From positions 1 through 48,549 of the forward strand of contig NZ_JAQWXX010000114.1 of assembly GCF_029254265.1 (NCBI RefSeq): 48,549 nucleotides of DNA. The letters are read 5' to 3'. Of the stretch, positions 44,383 to 48,549 are shown piece by piece. The stretch is from Algoriphagus sp. (GTDB lineage Bacteria > Bacteroidota > Bacteroidia > Cytophagales > Cyclobacteriaceae). The number at the start of each line of letters is the position of its first letter. Position 1 is the first letter of the stretch. Both the position numbers and the translations under genes were made by a program. A model generated the notes under the pieces. That model did no database searches and was not told the DNA's origin. It saw only the letters and a program-made list of their open reading frames with translations.

Positions 44383-45645
44383 TTATTTAATCTCTTTAGA
44401 ACTTTGATTGATCCCATTGAATATATCCAATAATAGGTCATCAGCATGTTCTATTCCAACAGAGAGTCGGATTAGCTTGTCTGAGATTCCCATTTGGGCC
44501 CTTGCTTCTTTGCTCATTCCTATATGTGTCATCGCAGCAGGTAGTTGTACTAAGCTTTCAGTGCTACCTAGACTTACTGCCAACTTGATCAACTTGAGGC
44601 TGTTCAAGAATCGGAATGCTTCCTCTTCTCCACCTTTCAATTCGAAAGAGATCATGGTTCCTGCTGAGGAGTATTGTTGAGCATAAATATCATATGCTTT
44701 GCTTCCAGGAGTCAAATGTCCAAGAAAGCTTACTTTTTCAACTCGTGGATCATCCTTCAAGGCATCTGCAATCTTCTGGGCATTTCTAGCTTGTTGGTCC
44801 AATCTTACTTTCAAGGTTTCTAGACTCCTGATCAGCAACCAACAGGTATGAGGACTGGCCATATTTCCCAAAAAGGTACGCATAACTTTTAGGCGGTGAA
44901 GCAATTCTGCTTTCCCAAGGACTGCACCTGCAATCACATCGCTATGTCCACCAATGAATTTTGTAGCGGAATAAACCACAAGATCTGCTCCATGGTTTAT
45001 TGGGTTTGACCAAAGTGGTCCCATGTAGGTATTATCAACTGCCAGTGAGACTGTGGCTTCTTTCGTACTGAAATGATCCGCAATCTTTTTGTAAAGCCTG
45101 ATATCAAAAAGATCATTGGTTGGGTTGGCTGGAGTTTCCAGATAGATAAGTTTTAATCGGTCCTTTCGGCCGCTTGATTCCACTTTAGAGATTACCTCTT
45201 CGTAAGAGTCATTTGCCCTTACGGCTATGCTTTGTACTCCTTGGCGGGTGAGATAATCTTCGATGAAATGACTTGTGCCACCATAAGTGGGCATACTGTA
45301 AACCAGTAAATCGCCGGGCTTTAGAAATTCTAAAAATACGGTGCTGATAGCCGCCATTCCACTTTCAAACATCGCGCAATCGTCTTCTTTATTCCAGAGG
45401 CAAAGTCGCTCTTCCAAAATTTGAAGATTGGGATTATTGATTCGACTGTAAATCAATCCTAGATCTTCTTGGTCTTTTTTCTCCCGAAGCCCATATGCGA
45501 CTTCAAAAAATGATTTTCCTTCCTGAGCGGTCTTGAACACAAATGTCGAGGTTAAAAACATCGGTGGTTTAATCGCTCCTTCTGAGAGTTCTGGCTTATA
45601 GCCAAAAGACATCATTTGACTTTCGGGTTGCAGGCTGTTTTTCAT
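44383..45645 (-). CDS. Trans-sulfuration PLP enzyme (cystathionine gamma-lyase / methionine gamma-lyase type)
   Basis: A 420-residue Cys/Met-metabolism PLP enzyme. The phosphate-binding pair is Tyr66-Arg68 (IYSRINNPN), the ring-stacking Tyr is Tyr121, Asp204 is in AVDNTY, and the cofactor Lys229 is in YSATKFIGG. Fold type I, normal length. Substrate loops that separate methionine gamma-lyase, cystathionine gamma-lyase and gamma-synthase are not decisive by eye. Divergence from an Lrp/AsnC regulator favours a catabolic lyase induced by its amino acid. Confidence 0.88.
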   Translation of the reverse strand: MKNSLQPESQMMSFGYKPELSEGAIKPPMFLTSTFVFKTAQEGKSFFEVAYGLREKKDQEDLGLIYSRINNPNLQILEERLCLWNKEDDCAMFESGMAAISTVFLEFLKPGDLLVYSMPTYGGTSHFIEDYLTRQGVQSIAVRANDSYEEVISKVESSGRKDRLKLIYLETPANPTNDLFDIRLYKKIADHFSTKEATVSLAVDNTYMGPLWSNPINHGADLVVYSATKFIGGHSDVIAGAVLGKAELLHRLKVMRTFLGNMASPHTCWLLIRSLETLKVRLDQQARNAQKIADALKDDPRVEKVSFLGHLTPGSKAYDIYAQQYSSAGTMISFELKGGEEEAFRFLNSLKLIKLAVSLGSTESLVQLPAAMTHIGMSKEARAQMGISDKLIRLSVGIEHADDLLLDIFNGINQSSKEIK

Positions 45646-45669
45646 ATTTGTAGGGTATTATTGTCCTGA

Positions 45670-45677
45670 CAAAAATA
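45670..45677 (-). promoter_or_regulatory. -7 promoter box of the PLP enzyme gene
   Basis: The minus strand reads TATTTTTG, an exact TAnnTTTG match. The predicted start is near 45666, 20 nt before the ATG. Confidence 0.5.
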
Positions 45678-45715
45678 CAAAAGACCGATTTTTGAAACTG
45701 AGAAAGCTCACATAT

Positions 45716-45737
45716 CAGGAAATATACCTGTATATTT
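45716..45737. promoter_or_regulatory. Dyad, possible Lrp-type binding site
   Basis: Two overlapping dyads occur here: CAGG-N7-CCTG (45716-45730), which fits much of the AT-centred Lrp consensus, and AAATATA-cctg-TATATTT (45720-45737). They lie about 50 bp upstream of the PLP-enzyme promoter and before the divergent Lrp/AsnC gene, the expected place for its binding site. Confidence 0.4.
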
Positions 45738-45802
45738 ATAAAATTTAGGTTTAAAGTACTTTATTTGGCTACCCAACTCATACAATCAGGAAGGATTACG
45801 TC

Positions 45803-45859
45803 ATGAAATCGATCATGGCCAAAAAATCACACACTGAGATAATTAAAACCTATCCCTAA
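45803..45859 (+). other. Small ORF/repeat copy B upstream of the Lrp/AsnC gene
   Basis: A possible 18-codon ORF, MKSIMAKKSHTEIIKTYP, ends 46 nt before the regulator start. The first ~42 nt match the sequence at 41735-41776 at roughly 70% of positions by eye. It could be a leader peptide, an RNA element or a dispersed repeat. Confidence 0.35.
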
Positions 45860-45905
45860 TTTCTCCTGATAGTTATCGGTATAACCTCTAAAAAAAATTA
45901 AACAC

Positions 45906-46367
45906 ATGAAAATTGATGATATCGATCGACATCTTCTCCAGCTACTGCAGGAGGATTCGAAAGTAAGTGTAAAGGACCTAGCCTCTAAACTTGGGTTGAC
46001 CAAGACTCCTGTCTATGACCGGGTCAGAAGGCTGGAGGAAAGTGGTATGATTAAAAAGTATGTGGCAGTTCTTGAGCAATCCATGCTTCCTTCCTACATG
46101 GTTATATTCTGTTCGGTCTCTTTGGAAAGTCAGAAATTAGAATCCATAGAGTCCTTCAGAGATGCAGTATTGAAATTTCCCGAGGTGTTAGAATGCTATC
46201 TAATGGGAGGAGCCAATGATTTTCTGTTAAAGCTGATTGTAAAGGATTTGAATGATTACCATTTGTTCTCATCAGGAAAGCTGGCGGCTTTGAGTAATAT
46301 TTCAAAAATTCAGAGCTCTTTCGTACTCCATGAGATTAAAAACTCAACTATCCTTCCTATTTATTAG
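45906..46367 (+). CDS. Lrp/AsnC family transcriptional regulator
   Basis: A 153-residue protein with the AsnC-type HTH (IDRHLLQLLQEDSKVSVKDLASKLGLTKTPVYDRVRRLEESG, about residues 6-47) and the RAM ligand domain (about 65-150, including the typical VLECYLMGGANDFLLKL). It is divergent from the PLP trans-sulfuration enzyme with a dyad between them. It therefore probably controls that gene in response to methionine, cysteine or a related amino acid, and may autoregulate. Confidence 0.92.
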   Translation: MKIDDIDRHLLQLLQEDSKVSVKDLASKLGLTKTPVYDRVRRLEESGMIKKYVAVLEQSMLPSYMVIFCSVSLESQKLESIESFRDAVLKFPEVLECYLMGGANDFLLKLIVKDLNDYHLFSSGKLAALSNISKIQSSFVLHEIKNSTILPIY

Positions 46368-46633
46368 CAGTAGAAAAAGTGATAAAATCTGAAAGGCTTA
46401 AATGATTGAAAACAGGCCTATAGAGGTGGTAATTCTAATGAACTCTTTTCCTGCATGCGGATCTGAGTTGTTTTAATTCGGTTATACGGAAGTATCCCAT
46501 TAACCATTTTTATTTACTGGAAGGGAGATCGAAGACCGAGAAAGCCATCATTCAGATTTCAAAAATATTTTTTGAATCTCTAATTTGTTTTCTGACAAAG
46601 TGGGGTCTATGCATTTATTTTTGTGCAGAAGTT

Positions 46634-47143
46634 TTACTCCTTCGTTAAAAAATCAGCTACCACAGCGCTCTTTTCGGACTCCATTTCGCAGGTCCAACTG
46701 TCGATCCACCATCTGCCATTTTCAAAGTGTAGTTGGATGCTATTTAGTCCTCGGATAGCCGAAGGAGTATTCGGTTCGGTTCTGATTTCAAAGGCACTCC
46801 ATACTTGGGCTAGATTTCCAAACTGACTTACTTTTCTTTTTAATTCTTTCTCGTAAAAATCCGATTTTGGTGATAAGGCCAATGGGACGTATTCTGCTTC
46901 CAGAGAATGTGATTCAGGGATCCCGTTTTCATCTAACCTAGTTATCACTGCCTTTTTAGAATGAATATATTGGTCTCTTTCAAATTGCCAAGGGTCATTG
47001 CTCGAGCCTGAGATCACATCATAATATGCCGCTATGATAGCATCCAGCGATTTGACATCTTTCCCATATTTTTCATCAGGACTTTGTGCAAAAATTGAGG
47101 AACAAGCTAAAAATGCAAGTGTAACTAGTAGGATTCTTTTCAT
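46634..47143 (-). CDS. Secreted NTF2/SnoaL-like protein
   Basis: A 169-residue protein with a signal peptide (MKRILLVTLAFLACSSIFAQ). The mature part has an early helix SLDAIIAAYYDVISG and ends with two strands (GLNSIQLHFENGRWWIDSWTCEME), the usual pattern of NTF2-like domains of Bacteroidota periplasmic proteins. There is no catalytic signature and the function is unknown. The 266 bp between it and the Lrp gene hold only an AT-rich imperfect hairpin (46554-46579). Confidence 0.75.
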   Translation of the reverse strand: MKRILLVTLAFLACSSIFAQSPDEKYGKDVKSLDAIIAAYYDVISGSSNDPWQFERDQYIHSKKAVITRLDENGIPESHSLEAEYVPLALSPKSDFYEKELKRKVSQFGNLAQVWSAFEIRTEPNTPSAIRGLNSIQLHFENGRWWIDSWTCEMESEKSAVVADFLTKE

Positions 47144-47315
47144 ATGATTATAATTTAATTTTTAAAGGCCATAGGGAATCTTCGCAGCACTTAATCATCC
47201 ATGTGAGTGACTTTTTGGTAATGCTCGATTTCATATTTCTATATTTCTAAAAATGTTTTAAGAAATAAGTATCGCTTGTTTTAGCCTATCTGTTGCTGTG
47301 ATTAGCAATTGAAAG

Positions 47316-48062
47316 CTAATCATCCTTTGATTTATCCTCAATTTCTAAAATTAATTTCTTGGTCCGTTTTAGTAATTCCTTTCTCACTTCGTTTACTACT
47401 TCAAGTACAAAAATTTTAGAAGTGAGTACTGCATTTAATTCAATTTTCAATTGATTATCATCAGTTTGATCCCAAAATGAATCCATGATTTGCCCATTGA
47501 TTGCGTTTTGGGGGCTATTCAAGGGGTATTTTTGGATATAATCCTTCCCAACATCAGCAGCTAGCTTAATGTTGAATTCAGATCCTTTGAGAACAAATAA
47601 TTGAAAGGCGTTATGTTCCTGAATTTTTTTAGCAAAATCCCGTTGCAGTAAATCGATATGGCCTGTTGCAATAAGTGCATTGAAGGTGCTCAGATTTAAT
47701 TCATTAGTAGGGTTAAAATAGGGTAGGAATTCATACCGTGCTATTTTTTTAATGGTGTCAGTGTTCGCCGTGGGAGATGAAAGCCGTTTTGCTAATGCTA
47801 AATTCTTAGCTAATTCCATTTCAAAACCCCCTATCAGATTATCAAGTGCTTTCACGTCATTTTCTAAATCTGCTTGCAGTGATTTTATGTAACTGTTTGC
47901 CACCCGTTGTCCTTTAACCTGCTCATTCCAATTATTAATCTGTAGGGCGATCAATATCCCAAAAACCACAAGAAAAATCTCACCAATCGCATATTTCAAA
48001 TACTTTCCAGTGTTGTTTTCCATAAGTAAGTTTTGACGAATTTTCCGAAAGAATTTTATCAT
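47316..48062 (-). CDS. DUF6090 family membrane-anchored protein
   Basis: A 248-residue protein beginning MIKFFRKIRQNLLMENNTGKYLKYAIGEIFL, a highly characteristic DUF6090 start. A single membrane helix follows (about residues 28-45, GEIFLVVFGILIALQI), then NNWNE and a long helical, charged domain facing one side of the membrane. This family is abundant and often multi-copy in Bacteroidota, with unknown function. It lies directly upstream of an inverted repeat that is interrupted by a group II intron. Confidence 0.85.
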   Translation of the reverse strand: MIKFFRKIRQNLLMENNTGKYLKYAIGEIFLVVFGILIALQINNWNEQVKGQRVANSYIKSLQADLENDVKALDNLIGGFEMELAKNLALAKRLSSPTANTDTIKKIARYEFLPYFNPTNELNLSTFNALIATGHIDLLQRDFAKKIQEHNAFQLFVLKGSEFNIKLAADVGKDYIQKYPLNSPQNAINGQIMDSFWDQTDDNQLKIELNAVLTSKIFVLEVVNEVRKELLKRTKKLILEIEDKSKDD

Positions 48063-48084
48063 TGTTTAGTGGTTGGTTATAATG

Positions 48085-48214
48085 AAGCACAACGGTCGGC
48101 AGCTAAGAAACGTGGGGCAATTCTGAGCAATTTCCTGTCCACCGTAGATAAAGTTAATTCGGGGAACAAACCTTTCGGGTTCCACTGACTGCCCCATGTT
48201 TTCTTAGGTGCTGT
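48085..48214. repeat. Imperfect inverted repeat abutting the intron
   Basis: The left arm (about 48085-48119) contains AGCAC then CTAAGAAAC-GTGGGGCA. The right arm (about 48192-48214) is its reverse complement, TGCCCC-A-TGTTTTCTTAG-GTGCT, with a 12-nt bulge on the left side. A smaller hairpin, GGAAC...GTTCC, lies between them. The right arm ends exactly at the first base of the intron. The element looks like an attC- or terminator-like palindrome. Confidence 0.6.
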
Positions 48215-48549
48215 GTGTGCCCAGCATGGGCATCTGGTATCGAAGATACCAAATTATTCCAGAGGGTGGAAGTCCCTTACAGGCGAGTTGGTGAAGCCTG
48301 TTAGTAAGCCGCAAGCTGGTTTGCCGTGAGGCATGCAGTGAAGGAAGCGGGACTACAAAATCCGGTACTGACGAACAGGATCTGGATACGGAGGCTATTT
48401 AAGTCGGATGAGGTAACACACCATACTGACGTCCAAAGGTTGGGTAACCAACAGGTGCTTAGATGGTAGATCCAGTGGATATTGAGGGAAGGAATATGCT
48501 CTTACCTGGGGAGGTCTCTGGATGTCGTGAACATCCAAGAGAAGTCAGC
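48215..48549 (+). mobile_element. 5' part of a group II intron (runs off the window)
   Basis: From 48215 the sequence begins GTGTGCCCAGCATGGGC, the conserved 5' end of bacterial group II introns. It continues with GGGTGGAAGTCCC, GTGAAGGAAGC and GGTACTGACGAACA, the domain I helices expected at this spacing. At least 335 nt are present. The intron-encoded reverse transcriptase/maturase and domains V-VI would lie beyond the right edge. The layout of these early helices and the palindromic target resemble class C (IIC) introns, but the class cannot be fixed without the ORF and domain V. Confidence 0.85.

Noticed and set aside
46521..46550. Possible second copy of the TCATTTCGAG-type repeat (GGGAG...GACCGAGAAA)
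   Set aside because: Only a short stretch matches after a gap, too little to separate from chance without a genome search.
46616..46623. TATTTTTG box on the + strand antisense to the NTF2-like gene
   Set aside because: It would drive only an antisense ORF without coding character. In AT-rich DNA such boxes occur by chance, so it is not listed as a promoter.
46623..46826. 67-residue ORF opposite the NTF2-like gene
   Set aside because: It is a shadow of a gene that has a clear signal peptide and fold pattern on the other strand.

Overview
The window looks like chromosomal DNA of a member of the Bacteroidota, most likely order Cytophagales and probably an Algoriphagus-like Cyclobacteriaceae. 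That placement is an inference from three things: the gene families present (DUF6090, a large putative porin, a MenI-MenF-MenD set, SusD-less GH16 lipoproteins, a Nif3/zinc-ribbon pair); the absence of clear Shine-Dalgarno sequences; and repeated TAnnTTTG promoter boxes (the Bacteroidota -7 element) just upstream of many genes. No rRNA, tRNA or CRISPR array was seen.

Layout. 1-5.1 kb: an AT-rich stress and membrane group holding a site-2 protease with CBS domains, a Na/Pi symporter with a PhoU-like tail, a small DinD-like protein, a two-domain universal stress protein and a TerB-like protein. 5.1-11.3 kb: rlmD, divergent from an SDR oxidoreductase whose stop codon abuts a 1294-residue superfamily 1 helicase. 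11.4-13.2 kb: a HipBA toxin-antitoxin pair with a well-formed operator/promoter. 13.2-17.2 kb: an ElyC/SanA-type DUF218 membrane protein and a large FAD/Fe-S D-2-hydroxyacid dehydrogenase, followed by a hairpin-rich repeat. 17.4-24.2 kb: a complete histidine-degradation operon, hutH-hutI-hutU-hutG, with a divergent LysR regulator and a compact regulatory region. 24.3-27.8 kb: an XRE/membrane protein and two tandem GH16 lipoproteins, the first of which has lost its catalytic signature. 27.8-31.1 kb: the menaquinone genes menI-menF-menD.

31.2-34.2 kb: a histidine phosphatase, a small secreted protein and the nif3/zinc-ribbon operon. 34.2-37.9 kb: lpxK, a putative porin and miaE, tightly packed. 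38.1-44.3 kb: a MacB-type permease without an ATPase, a GMC oxidoreductase, a DUF805 protein, a secreted esterase and an acyl-CoA-dehydrogenase-like flavoprotein, mostly separated by strong terminators. 44.4-46.4 kb: a Cys/Met-metabolism PLP enzyme divergent from an Lrp/AsnC regulator. 46.6-48.1 kb: an NTF2-like secreted protein and a DUF6090 protein. From 48,215 to the right edge the sequence reads as the 5' end of a group II intron inserted directly after an imperfect inverted repeat.

Most of the window is ordinary Bacteroidota housekeeping and catabolism. The points most worth a second look are the degenerate GH16 paralogue, the intron and its palindromic target, the helicase with an apparently vestigial C-terminal nuclease domain, the DinD-like/USP/site-2-protease stress group, the regulatory architecture at hipBA and hut, and a short intergenic sequence that occurs twice (41.73 and 45.80 kb).
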